Shown here: positions 1 through 6,864 of the stretch, in pieces
How the letters are laid out: the number at the start of each line of letters is the position of its first letter
Position numbering within the stretch: the stretch's first letter is position 1
Source: an uncultured Alphaproteobacteria bacterium
GTDB lineage: Bacteria; Pseudomonadota; Alphaproteobacteria; Rhizobiales; Hyphomicrobiaceae
Direction of reading: 5' to 3'
DNA length: 9,211 bases
Assembly: GCA_937950105.1 (NCBI GenBank)
Contig: CALFEM010000358.1
Location: forward strand, 1-9,211
The notes under the pieces: generated by a model
What the model was told of the DNA's origin: nothing
Database searches by the model: none
Seen by the model: only the letters and a program-made list of their open reading frames with translations
Position numbers and translations under genes: made by a program

Positions 1-786
1 AAGGGCTTCGAGCACGACCAGGCCAAAGGTATCGGTGCGGCTCGGGAATACGAATACGTCCGCCGAGGTGTAGAGCGCCGAGAGTTCGGCTCCCTCCTTG
101 CGGCCCGTGAACGTCACGCTCGGATAGCGCCGTCGGAGTGCGTCAAGGTGCGGCCCGTCGCCGACCACCAGTTTGTCACCAGGCAGCGCGGCGTCGAGGA
201 AGGTCTCGATGTTCTTCTCGCGCGAAACGCGGCCGACATAGAGAAACACGTGGCGTTCGTTCGGCGGTCGCTCCGGTGAGGGCTTGAACAGTTCGCAATC
301 GACACCACGGGACCAATGCATGAGGCGCGAGAAGCCGTGTTTGCGCAGCTCTGCCTCGAGCGACGCCGTCGCGACCATGACGCCGGCGCTGCGGTCGTGA
401 AAACGGCGTGCCAGTGCGTAGATCCAGGACTCGGGCAGCCCAAGCAGGCGGTTCGCGTATTCGGGAAACTTCGTGTGATAGCTCGTGGTGAACGGTCGGC
501 CGCACCTGAGACATGCATGGCGTACGCTCCAGCCGACCGGGCCTTCGGTGGCGATATGAATCCAGTCGGGTGCGAAGTCGCGGATGGCCGCCTCGACGAT
601 GCTGTTACGCGGCACCGCGAGAGAGAGTCCCGGGTAGAGAGGAAACGGGACGCGCGCGAAACGCTGCGGCGTCAACAACGCAACGTCGACGCCGCGCCGG
701 ACAAGTTCCGTTTCGAGCCGGGCGAGCGTCGTCACTACGCCATTGACCTGTGGACGCCAGGCGTCGGTGGCGATCAGAATTCGCAT
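1..786 (-). CDS. GT4-family glycosyltransferase (partial, 3' end outside window)
   Basis: The first 262 residues of a GT-B fold glycosyltransferase are visible; the frame is open to the left edge and the C-terminal part is missing. The N-terminus reads MRILIATDAWRPQVNGVVTT, the usual start of GDP-mannose or UDP-sugar dependent GT4 enzymes of the MgtA/SqdX/PimB type. The donor-binding half begins near YVGRVSREKN, and close to the edge is FPSRTDTFGLVVLEAL, the GT4 EX7E region with Asp in the first acidic position, as is common in this subgroup. By family knowledge it transfers a sugar from a nucleotide donor, probably to a lipid or envelope acceptor at the cytoplasmic membrane; donor and acceptor cannot be read from the sequence. 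Its ATG overlaps the stop of the phosphoesterase gene by one base (TGATG), so translation is probably coupled. Family assignment is firm, the substrate is unknown. Confidence 0.88.
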   Translation of the reverse strand, partial: MRILIATDAWRPQVNGVVTTLARLETELVRRGVDVALLTPQRFARVPFPLYPGLSLAVPRNSIVEAAIRDFAPDWIHIATEGPVGWSVRHACLRCGRPFTTSYHTKFPEYANRLLGLPESWIYALARRFHDRSAGVMVATASLEAELRKHGFSRLMHWSRGVDCELFKPSPERPPNERHVFLYVGRVSREKNIETFLDAALPGDKLVVGDGPHLDALRRRYPSVTFTGRKEGAELSALYTSADVFVFPSRTDTFGLVVLEAL

Positions 787-1589
787 CAGGCGGCGACCGG
801 CACAGTGGCAGCAGCGACGGACTCAGCGCCATGGGTGCGCACACCCCAGCGGATCAGACGCATCTCGCCCGCCTGCGTTTCGACGATCGCTGTGCAGCTT
901 TCGACCCAGTCGCCGCAGTTGAGATAATGCACGTCGCCGATCATGCGGTCGGCGGCGTGATGGATGTGGCCGCAAATGACGCCATCGACACCCTTGTGGC
1001 GCGCCGCCTCGCAGAGGTTCTCCTCGAACTCGCCGATGAAATTGACAGCTGTCTTGATGCGCAGCTTGAGGTAAGCGGAGAGCGACCAGTAGCCGAGGCC
1101 GAGATGACGGCGCAGCCAGTTGAGAGGTCGATTGGTCCACAGCGCCAGTTCGTAGGACCGGTCGCCGAGAAAGGCGAGCCACTTGGCATAGCGCACTACG
1201 ACGTCGAACTCGTCGCCATGCATGACGATATAGCGGCGGCCGTCGGCGCGCGTGTGGATCGTGTCGCGTACGAGTTCGATACCACCGAACCTCGAGCCGC
1301 AATAATCGCGCAGCGCCTCGTCGTGATTACCCGGGACGTAGACGATACGGGTTCCCTTGCGGGCCTTGCGGAGCAGCTTCTGCAACACGTCGTTGTGCGA
1401 CTGGTGCCAAGCCGGGCCGCGCCGGACCTTCCAGAAATCGATGATGTCGCCGACGAGGTAGATGACGTCGGCCTCGTTGTCGCGCAGGAAATCCAGCAGC
1501 GCCGGAGCCTGAGCCGAGCGCGTGCCCAAGTGAAGGTCTGAAATGAAAATGGCTCGATGCTTCCAAGCCACACCGCGGTCGTTGTTCAT
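786..1589 (-). CDS. LpxH-like calcineurin-type metallophosphoesterase (UDP-2,3-diacylglucosamine diphosphatase family)
   Basis: A 267-residue metallophosphoesterase with the complete metal-binding motif set: DLHLG (18-22), GDIIDFW (47-53), GNHDE (87-91), HGDEFD (124-129) and GHIHH (207-211), followed by NCGDWVES. This order and the insertion between the HGDE and GHIHH motifs match the LpxH family, which cleaves UDP-2,3-diacylglucosamine to lipid X and UMP in lipid A synthesis. Many Alphaproteobacteria use the unrelated LpxI for that step, so this may be a paralogue acting on another nucleotide-linked or phosphorylated lipid; that is inference. It carries no signal peptide and should work on the cytoplasmic side of the inner membrane. 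The ATG at 1589 is preceded by a G-rich stretch that could serve as a weak ribosome binding site. It is the first gene of a two-gene unit with the downstream glycosyltransferase, one-base overlap. Confidence 0.9.
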   Translation of the reverse strand: MNNDRGVAWKHRAIFISDLHLGTRSAQAPALLDFLRDNEADVIYLVGDIIDFWKVRRGPAWHQSHNDVLQKLLRKARKGTRIVYVPGNHDEALRDYCGSRFGGIELVRDTIHTRADGRRYIVMHGDEFDVVVRYAKWLAFLGDRSYELALWTNRPLNWLRRHLGLGYWSLSAYLKLRIKTAVNFIGEFEENLCEAARHKGVDGVICGHIHHAADRMIGDVHYLNCGDWVESCTAIVETQAGEMRLIRWGVRTHGAESVAAATVPVAA

Positions 1590-1669
1590 CCGCGCCCCCG
1601 ATCACCCTGTGTAGATGGCGCAGAGAGACCAGAGTCATATTTCAATGCTGTGACGGGCGGTATTTACCC

Positions 1670-2434
1670 TCAGGTGTCGCCGAGGTGCTTGCGGTGGACG
1701 AAGCGGCGGCGCTCAGTGGGCCGCAGGCGGCGGATGCGGGTGACGCCGTGCCCGCGCCCGCACCTGGCGCGCAACAGGGCCTCCGCGCGGGCGCTCGCCG
1801 GTCCAGTCGCGATCGCGGCGCCTCGGCAGCAGCAGGCGGCGCCGCCGTGCGCGAACAGCCCGCCGATCAAGGCGAGCAGTCGCTCGAGTTCGCGTTCTCG
1901 GATGGAGAGCGCACGCATGTGGTCGAGCGTGTTGACGAGATAGTCGAGGTTGACGCCGGAGATGCCGCGCGCCGCGCTGATGAGACGAGCCTGGGCGGCG
2001 AGCGGCAGGCGGCCGACGTAGCTCGGATGCGCGCGCTCGACGAGATAGGCGACGGCGCGAACGATGCGCGGCGGTTGCCCCTCGATCTCGGCCGGCACAC
2101 GGACTTCGCGGTAGACTCCGTTGACCTGTTCGCGCCCCCTCAGATAGGCGAGCGTGGCGCGTGCGGCGGTGGCCGGCACGCGATACGCGATGCCATCGCA
2201 GACGCCGCCGCCGTCGAGGCCGAGCACGAGGCCGGGCCTCAGCGGCGATCCGCGATGGTGGACCGAGGTGACGCAGAAGCGGCGCGAATAGCCGGTGACG
2301 CGCGCGCGCACCGCTTCCTCGAAGGCAAAGCCCGGTCGCCACATCAGCGAGCCGTAGGCGAACACCCAGAGGTCGCCCGTCTCTGCGGTGCGATCATGCG
2401 CCGATGCGTTCGCTGGCGGCCGTGCCATCGGCAT
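1670..2434 (-). CDS. chaC: ChaC-like gamma-glutamylcyclotransferase
   Basis: A ChaC-family gamma-glutamylcyclotransferase, which by family knowledge splits glutathione (or gamma-glutamyl peptides) into 5-oxoproline and Cys-Gly in the cytoplasm. Seen: the substrate-binding loop FAYGSLMW (25-32), GYSRRFC (48-54), and RGREQVNGVY (99-108), whose Glu102 is the expected catalytic acid. The domain ends near residue 188 (ERLLALIGG). The remaining ~65 residues are Ala/Arg/Cys-rich with no recognisable fold; relatives I know are about 180-200 residues, so this tail is odd. The annotated ATG at 2434 directly abuts a GAGG; the ATG two codons later (2428) has that GAGG at an ideal 6-base spacing and may be the real start. 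The gene begins 9 bases after the tyrA stop, so it is probably the last gene of the hisC-tyrA unit. Confidence 0.85.
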   Translation of the reverse strand: MPMARPPANASAHDRTAETGDLWVFAYGSLMWRPGFAFEEAVRARVTGYSRRFCVTSVHHRGSPLRPGLVLGLDGGGVCDGIAYRVPATAARATLAYLRGREQVNGVYREVRVPAEIEGQPPRIVRAVAYLVERAHPSYVGRLPLAAQARLISAARGISGVNLDYLVNTLDHMRALSIRERELERLLALIGGLFAHGGAACCCRGAAIATGPASARAEALLRARCGRGHGVTRIRRLRPTERRRFVHRKHLGDT

Positions 2435-2443
2435 CCTCGCGCG

Positions 2444-3409
2444 TCAGCTTGCCGGGGGCTTGGCCGCAGGTGGCGCGGCGCGGCCGAAGTCGGGTGCGGG
2501 CGTGTCCTGTCCCGCCTGGATGATGCCGCGGCGGATCGCGCGCGCATCCTCGAACATCCGGAACAGCGTGTCGCCGTCACCGAAGCGGATCGCCCGCTGC
2601 AGCTGCACGAGATCTTCGGTGAAGCGGCCGAGCATCTCCAGCACCGCCTGGCGATTGTTGAGAAACACGTCGCGCCACATGGTCGGATCGGAGGCGGCGA
2701 TGCGCGTGAAATCGCGAAAGCCGCCGGCCGAGAACTTGATCACCTCGCTGTCGGTGACGCGCTCGAGGTGCGCTGCCGTGTTGACGATGTTGAAGGCGAT
2801 CAGATGCGGCAGGTGGCTGGTGATGGCGAGCACCATGTCGTGATGCTCCGGCGTCATGATCTCGACGTTGGAGCCGAGCGCGCGCCAGAATGCGGCGAGC
2901 TTTTCGGTCGCTTCCGCGCGCGCCCCCTGCGTCGGTGTCAGGATGCACCAGCGGCCGTCGAACAGCGAGGCGAAGCCGGCCTCGGGGCCGGACTGCTCGG
3001 TGCCGGCGATCGGGTGGCCGGGAATGAAGTCGACGCCCTCGGGAACATGCGGTGCGATGTCGGCGACGACGGCGGCCTTGACCGAGCCGACGTCGGTCAG
3101 GATAGCGCCGGGCGCGAGGTGCGGCCCGATCGCTGCGGCGATTCTTGCGTAGGTGCCGACGGGCGAGCAGAGGATGACGAGGTCGGCACCGCGCACGGCG
3201 TCGGCCGGATCGGCGTACGCCTGGGTGACGAGCCCGAGATCGAGCGCCTTGGCGCGTGTCGCCGCCGTTGCCGAGGCGCCGACGATCTCGCGTGCGAGAC
3301 CGCCGTGGCGGCGGATGGCGTGGCTGATCGACGAACCGATCAGGCCGATGCCGATCAACGCGACGGAATCGAACATCGGCGCGGACGCGGATGTGCGTGC
3401 TCCTGCCAT
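2444..3409 (-). CDS. tyrA: Prephenate/arogenate dehydrogenase (cyclohexadienyl dehydrogenase)
   Basis: A 321-residue TyrA/TyrC-type enzyme that oxidatively decarboxylates prephenate and/or arogenate in tyrosine synthesis. Seen: the Rossmann dinucleotide motif GIGLIGSS (20-27), VILCSPVGTY (78-87), DVGSVK (106-111) and the family signature GHPIAGTE (131-138) with His132 as the expected catalytic histidine, then an all-helical C-terminal dimerisation part. There is no chorismate mutase domain and no visible ACT domain; the protein ends in a short Pro/Ala tail. The ATG at 3409 overlaps the hisC stop by one base (TGATG); Met12 (3376) is an alternative start. The reading frame is open far upstream through hisC, but that extension is out of frame with a real gene and was not used. 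Which of NAD/NADP and prephenate/arogenate it prefers cannot be read here. The symbol tyrC is also used for this type. Confidence 0.93.
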   Translation of the reverse strand: MAGARTSASAPMFDSVALIGIGLIGSSISHAIRRHGGLAREIVGASATAATRAKALDLGLVTQAYADPADAVRGADLVILCSPVGTYARIAAAIGPHLAPGAILTDVGSVKAAVVADIAPHVPEGVDFIPGHPIAGTEQSGPEAGFASLFDGRWCILTPTQGARAEATEKLAAFWRALGSNVEIMTPEHHDMVLAITSHLPHLIAFNIVNTAAHLERVTDSEVIKFSAGGFRDFTRIAASDPTMWRDVFLNNRQAVLEMLGRFTEDLVQLQRAIRFGDGDTLFRMFEDARAIRRGIIQAGQDTPAPDFGRAAPPAAKPPAS

Positions 3410-4512
3410 CAGCGTTTGTCCGCCATGAAGGCCGCGAGCGCTGCGACGACCTTGCGGTTCTCGTCCTCGGTGCCGACGGTCAGGCGCAGGCAATCGCCGA
3501 GGCCGTAGCTCGCCACCATGCGCAGGATGAGCCCTTGCGATTTGAGGAACGCATCGGCATCCGCCGCCGTGTTGCCCGGTGTCTTCGGGAAGTGGATCAG
3601 CAGGAAGTTGGCGACGCTCGGTGTCACCACGAGGCCGAGCTTGCCGATCTCGGCCTCGAGCCACGGCAGCCAGCGCTCGTTGTGCACGGCAGCCGCCTCG
3701 ACGTGGGCGATGTCCTGCATGGCGGCGACCCCCGCCGCGATGCCCGCGGTCGAGACGTTGAACGGCCCGCGGATGCGGTTCAGAACGTCGGCGATGGCCG
3801 CGGGGCAATAGGCCCAGCCGAGGCGCAGCGCCGCGAGCCCGAAGATTTTCGAGAACGTCCGGGTCATCACGGTGTTGTCGGTCGTGGCGACCAATTCGAT
3901 GCCGGCCTCGTAATCGTTGCGGCGCACGTATTCCGCATAGGCGCCGTCCAGCACCAGTACGATGTCGCCGCGCAGCCCTGCGCGCAGGCGGCGTACCTCG
4001 CTCATCGGGATATAGGTGCCGGTCGGGTTGTTCGGATTGGCGATGAACACCATGCGCGTCTTGGCGGTGACGCGCGCCAGGATCGCATCGACGTCGGTCT
4101 TCAGGTCGCGCTCCGGCGCCACCACCGGCGTCGCGCCGTTGGCGAGAATGGCGATGCGGTAGACCAGAAAGCCGTGCTCGGTGTAGATCGCTTCGTCGCC
4201 GGGGCCGAGATAGGCGTGCGCCAGCAGGCTCAGCAATTCGTCCGAACCGGAGCCGCAGACGATGCGCGCCGGGTCGAGGCCGTAGCGATGGCCGATCGCG
4301 TTGCGCAACGCGGTCGCCTGCCCGTCGGGATAGCGCTCGAGGTGTGCCGCCGCGTCCTTGAAGGCCGCGATGGCTTTCGGGCTCGCCCCGAGCGGCGTCT
4401 CGTTGGAGGACAGCTTCACCGGCTTGATGCCGCCGGGCAGCTTGCTCTCGCCCGGCACATAAGCCTCGATGTCGAGGATGCCGGGCTTCGGGCGCGGAAG
4501 GGGAGCGTTCAT
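3409..4512 (-). CDS. hisC: Histidinol-phosphate aminotransferase / aromatic aminotransferase
   Basis: A 367-residue class II (fold type I) PLP aminotransferase, the normal length for HisC. Seen: [12 protein letters not shown] (34-45), ERYPDG (59-64), GSGSDELL (87-94), NPNNPTGTY (159-167), LDGAYAEY (188-195), and [15 protein letters not shown] (219-233), where Lys222 is the PLP Schiff-base lysine and Arg230 the phosphate ligand. It converts imidazole-acetol phosphate to histidinol phosphate with glutamate. Homologues next to tyrA/tyrC, as in Zymomonas, also transaminate prephenate or aromatic keto acids, so a double role in histidine and tyrosine/phenylalanine synthesis is likely (inference from linkage). 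The start at 4512 gives the [21 protein letters not shown]-terminus typical of alphaproteobacterial HisC. The frame stays open to 4833, but that would cross the metX riboswitch and lacks family similarity. First gene of the hisC-tyrA-chaC unit, divergent from metX. Confidence 0.95.
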   Translation of the reverse strand: MNAPLPRPKPGILDIEAYVPGESKLPGGIKPVKLSSNETPLGASPKAIAAFKDAAAHLERYPDGQATALRNAIGHRYGLDPARIVCGSGSDELLSLLAHAYLGPGDEAIYTEHGFLVYRIAILANGATPVVAPERDLKTDVDAILARVTAKTRMVFIANPNNPTGTYIPMSEVRRLRAGLRGDIVLVLDGAYAEYVRRNDYEAGIELVATTDNTVMTRTFSKIFGLAALRLGWAYCPAAIADVLNRIRGPFNVSTAGIAAGVAAMQDIAHVEAAAVHNERWLPWLEAEIGKLGLVVTPSVANFLLIHFPKTPGNTAADADAFLKSQGLILRMVASYGLGDCLRLTVGTEDENRKVVAALAAFMADKR

Positions 4513-4563
4513 CTGGCACACGTCTTTCGGGCTTGCGGGCTGCCGCAGCGGCGGCGCGGGGCA

Positions 4564-4593
4564 GTGATAAACGACCCCTGCCGAGGATGCAAA
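4564..4593 (-). promoter_or_regulatory. Candidate sigma70-type promoter for hisC
   Basis: On the minus strand TTTGCA (4593-4588) is followed after 18 bases by TATCAC (4569-4564), each matching four of six consensus positions. The transcript would start around 4556 and leave a leader of roughly 45 bases before the hisC ATG at 4512. The match is modest, and GC-rich DNA gives such matches by chance; its support is its position in the only gap available for a hisC promoter. Confidence 0.3.
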
Positions 4594-4633
4594 GCAGACC
4601 ACCGAGACCCTGACCGCCGTCGCCGTCTCGCCC

Positions 4634-4661
4634 TTGACGCCCGCCCGCCCGCTCCGATATT
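4634..4661 (+). promoter_or_regulatory. Candidate sigma70-type promoter for metX-metW
   Basis: TTGACG (4634-4639) and GATATT (4656-4661) are separated by 16 bases and match the -35 and -10 consensus at five and four positions. Transcription would begin near the A at 4669, so the SAM-II aptamer starting at about 4673 would lie right at the 5' end of the RNA. That agreement between promoter and riboswitch is the main reason to believe it. Confidence 0.6.
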
Positions 4662-4672
4662 GAAAAGCATCG

Positions 4673-4730
4673 TCGTGGTGATTTGGCCGGCCGGCTTGCA
4701 GCCACGTTAAACAACTCGCTAAAATGGCCG
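4673..4730 (+). promoter_or_regulatory. SAM-II riboswitch (metA/metX-type aptamer)
   Basis: The stretch matches the SAM-II consensus as I know it. Stem P1 is CGTGGT (4674-4679) with GCCACG (4701-4706), five Watson-Crick pairs plus one G-U. It is followed by the conserved GATTT (4680-4684), a GGCC-rich loop (4685-4695), the TTGCA before the 3' strand of P1, then TTAAACAA (4707-4714) and the conserved GCTAAAA (4718-4724). GGCC at 4726-4729 can pair with the loop to close the H-type pseudoknot. This class binds S-adenosylmethionine and lowers expression of methionine synthesis genes when SAM is plentiful. It sits in the metX leader, 105 bases before the metX ATG, too far to mask the ribosome binding site directly, so control by transcription termination is more likely here. 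Confidence 0.93.
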
Positions 4731-4734
4731 TGCG

Positions 4735-4796
4735 CGACCGATCAGCGGTTGAGCCCGGCCATCCGGGCAAAGCCCGCGGGATCGGTCGTTTCGTTT
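4735..4796 (+). terminator. Terminator-like hairpin downstream of the SAM-II aptamer (possible expression platform)
   Basis: A perfect 9-bp stem, CGACCGATC (4735-4743) with GATCGGTCG (4780-4788), encloses GCGG/CCGC (4745-4748 with 4774-4777) and a perfect inner hairpin GCCCGG/CCGGGC (4753-4758 with 4763-4768, loop CCAT). It is followed directly by TTTCGTTT (4789-4796). The layout resembles an intrinsic terminator between the aptamer and the metX ribosome binding site. The T-run is interrupted and the stem has internal loops, so its strength is uncertain. CCGGCC (4755-4760) could alternatively pair with the aptamer loop GGCCGG (4685-4690), which would give mutually exclusive folds; this is inference. 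Confidence 0.5.
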
Positions 4797-4835
4797 CGAT
4801 CGCCCGCCGTGCCTGCCCGAACTGGAGGCACACTG

Positions 4836-6047
4836 ATGGCGGCGGCGACGTCTCCCCTGATCCCGACCGGCAGCCTGACGCCGGAGACCGTCAACCGCCT
4901 GCGCGAGGCGTGGACGCCGTCCAGCAAGGTCGTGCAGTTCGATGCGCCACTGAACCTCGACAGCGGCGCCAGCCTGCCGCAGTTCCAGATCGCCTACGAA
5001 ACCTGGGGTACGCTCAACGCCGACCGCAGCAACGCCGTGCTCGTCTGTCACGCGCTGACGGGAGACCAGTACGTCATCGGCAAGAACCCGGTGACCGGCA
5101 AGCCGGGCTGGTGGGAGACGCTGCTCGGCCCCGGCGAGCCGATCGACACCGACCGCTATTTCGTCGTCTGCTCGAACATCCTCGGCGGCTGCATGGGCTC
5201 GACCGGGCCGGCCTCGATCAACCCGGCCACCGGGCAGCCCTACGGCCTCGACTTCCCCGTCATCACCATCGGCGACATGGTCGAGGCACAGGTGCGCCTG
5301 ATCGACCATCTCGGCATCGACAAGCTGTTCGCGGTCATCGGCGGCTCCATGGGCGGTATGCAGGTGCTGGAGTGGTGCGCGCGCTATCCTTCGCGCGTGT
5401 TCGCGGCGCTGCCGATCGCCACCGCTCCCTGCCATTCCTCGCAGAACATCGCCTTCCACGAGGTCGGACGTCAGGCGGTGATGGCCGATCCCGACTGGCG
5501 GCGCGGGGAGTATCTGGTGCAGGGCACGATCCCGAAGAACGGCCTCGCAGTGGCGCGCATGGCGGCGCACATCACGTATCTGTCGGAGGAAGCGCTGCAG
5601 AAGAAGTTCGGCCGCAACCTGCAGGATCGCGCGGTCCGCACCTTCTCGTTCGACGCCGACTTCCAGGTGGAAAGCTACCTCCGTTACCAGGGCTCGACGT
5701 TCGTCGATCGCTTCGACGCCAACAGCTATCTCTACATCACGCGTGCGATGGACTACTTCGATCTCGCCGCCGAGCATGGCGACGTGCTGGCCAATGCGTT
5801 CCGCAACACGCCGACGCGCTTCTGCGTCGTCTCGTTCACGTCCGACTGGCTTTACCCGACGCGCGAGAGCCGCGAGATCGTGCACGCGCTGAATGCGGTC
5901 GCGGCCAACGTGTCGTTCGTCGAGATCGAGAGCAACAAGGGCCACGATGCGTTCCTGCTCGAGGAGCCGGAGTTCTTCGCCACCGTGCAGGGCTTCATCG
6001 ACGCGGCAGCACGTCATCGCGGCCTGATCCACGGGAGGCGCACATGA
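4836..6047 (+). CDS. metX: Homoserine O-acyltransferase (acetyl- or succinyltransferase)
   Basis: A 403-residue alpha/beta-hydrolase-fold MetX, which acylates the hydroxyl of L-homoserine from acetyl-CoA or succinyl-CoA, the first committed step of methionine synthesis. Seen: AYETWGTLN (53-61), CHALTGDQY (71-79), GGWWE-type loop [12 protein letters not shown] (89-100), [13 protein letters not shown] (113-125), the nucleophile elbow GGSMGGMQ (169-176) with Ser171, and the rest of the triad, Asp337 in SDWLYPT and His370 in NKGHDAF. Some proteobacterial MetX enzymes use succinyl-CoA; I cannot decide the acyl donor from the sequence. The start at 4836 is set by TGGAGG (4823-4828), 7 bases before the ATG; the frame is open back to 4683, but that ATG lies inside the riboswitch. 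It is translated with metW (ATGA overlap) and should be repressed by SAM through the riboswitch. Confidence 0.96.
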   Translation: MAAATSPLIPTGSLTPETVNRLREAWTPSSKVVQFDAPLNLDSGASLPQFQIAYETWGTLNADRSNAVLVCHALTGDQYVIGKNPVTGKPGWWETLLGPGEPIDTDRYFVVCSNILGGCMGSTGPASINPATGQPYGLDFPVITIGDMVEAQVRLIDHLGIDKLFAVIGGSMGGMQVLEWCARYPSRVFAALPIATAPCHSSQNIAFHEVGRQAVMADPDWRRGEYLVQGTIPKNGLAVARMAAHITYLSEEALQKKFGRNLQDRAVRTFSFDADFQVESYLRYQGSTFVDRFDANSYLYITRAMDYFDLAAEHGDVLANAFRNTPTRFCVVSFTSDWLYPTRESREIVHALNAVAANVSFVEIESNKGHDAFLLEEPEFFATVQGFIDAAARHRGLIHGRRT

Positions 6048-6712
6048 GCGCTGCGACGCAAACGGCGGCCACGGCGCATGGAACGCATCATCACGCGCCT
6101 GCGCTGCGCGCCGATCACCTGCTGATCGCCGAGATGGTGCGGCCGGGGTCGCGCGTGCTCGACGTCGGCTGCGGCGACGGCGCCCTGCTGCAACTGCTGG
6201 AGGACACCAAGGGCGTCGACGGGCGCGGCATCGAGCTGTCGCGCGAGCGCGTCAACGCCTGCGTGGCACGCGGCCTCTCCGTGATCCAGGGCGACGCCGA
6301 CCGCGATCTCGCCGACTATCCCGACGACGCCTTCGACTATTCGATCCTGAGCCTCACCATCCAGGCGACGCGCCAGCCGAAGACCGTGCTCGAGAACCTG
6401 CTGCGCATCGGCCATCGCGCCATCGTCTCGTTCCCGAACTTCGGCCATTGGCGCATCCGCTCGCAGCTCATGTTCACCGGCCGCATGCCGATCACGCCGA
6501 ACCTGCCCGAGCAGTGGTACGCGAGCCCCGACGGGCACCTCTGCACCATCAAGGATTTCGCCACGCTGGTCGGCCAGATCGACGCCGAAGTGGAGGACGC
6601 GTTCTCGTTCAACGCGCGCGGGCGGCGCATGGGCGTCAAAAGCTCGCTCGGCCTGCAGAACCTGTTCGGGGAAAAGGCCGTGTTCCTGCTGAAGCGCCGC
6701 GGCAAGGTGTGA
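6044..6712 (+). CDS. metW: Methionine biosynthesis protein MetW
   Basis: A 222-residue class I methyltransferase-fold protein of the MetW family. The first ~20 residues are an Ala/Thr/His-rich extension. The SAM-binding motif I is [12 protein letters not shown] (38-49), followed by the acidic end of strand two (GIELSRERV) and GDADRDL. The second half carries the MetW hallmarks: [27 protein letters not shown] and [19 protein letters not shown]. MetW is found with metX across Proteobacteria and is reported to be needed for or to stimulate MetX activity; a methyl-transfer substrate is not established as far as I know. The start overlaps the metX stop by four bases (ATGA, 6044-6047) and has GGGAGG (6033-6038) at 5 bases spacing, so the two are coupled and should be made in matched amounts under SAM-II control. 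No convincing terminator is visible after the stop. Confidence 0.96.
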   Translation: MSAATQTAATAHGTHHHAPALRADHLLIAEMVRPGSRVLDVGCGDGALLQLLEDTKGVDGRGIELSRERVNACVARGLSVIQGDADRDLADYPDDAFDYSILSLTIQATRQPKTVLENLLRIGHRAIVSFPNFGHWRIRSQLMFTGRMPITPNLPEQWYASPDGHLCTIKDFATLVGQIDAEVEDAFSFNARGRRMGVKSSLGLQNLFGEKAVFLLKRRGKV

Positions 6713-6790
6713 CGGCGGCGCTTCACGACGCGAGCAGGGCGGCAGATCGGCCATTCGTTAATCATGGTTTATAAAGTGCTACCGCAACTT

Positions 6791-6855
6791 GGGGTGCGCG
6801 ATTAATCTCGGCTTTGAGCCGCCGGACACCCCACCCGTCCGGCGCGCCAAGGAGG
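6791..6855 (+). promoter_or_regulatory. Structured leader and strong ribosome binding site of the secreted-protein gene
   Basis: Two adjacent perfect inverted repeats lie here: CGGCT-TTG-AGCCG (6809-6821) and CGCCGGAC/GTCCGGCG (6820-6827 with 6837-6844, 9-base loop ACCCCACCC). They share two bases, so they compete at their junction. GGGGT (6791-6795) can pair with ACCCC in the second loop, giving a possible pseudoknot, and GATTAATC (6800-6807) is an 8-base palindrome. The ribosome binding site AAGGAGG (6849-6855) follows after 4 bases. The pairings are read directly; any regulatory role is inference. No good promoter was found; TATAAA at 6770-6775 lacks a partner -35 element. Confidence 0.4.
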
Positions 6856-6864
6856 CCAGTATCC

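Noticed and set aside
1685..3508. Long open plus-strand frame opposite chaC, tyrA and the end of hisC
   Set aside because: Low-complexity Arg/Ala/Gly composition and no domain; long antisense frames are expected in GC-rich DNA.
2444..4714. An uninterrupted 756-codon minus-strand frame covering tyrA and antisense-frame hisC
   Set aside because: Only its last 321 residues show similarity (TyrA). The upstream part is an Arg/Ala-rich out-of-frame reading of hisC, which has all its catalytic motifs in its own frame. Not a fusion protein.
4683..4836. Upstream ATG extending metX by 51 residues
   Set aside because: The start codon lies inside the SAM-II aptamer and the extra residues have no MetX similarity; TGGAGG clearly selects 4836.
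4719..6032. Long minus-strand frame opposite metX
   Set aside because: Mirror of metX codon bias, no motif, no ribosome binding site.
4724..6712. A single 662-codon plus-strand frame running through metX (wrong frame) into metW
   Set aside because: The MetX part is in another frame with intact catalytic triad; the leading part of this frame is Arg-rich noise, and metW has its own ATG with GGGAGG at the ATGA overlap.
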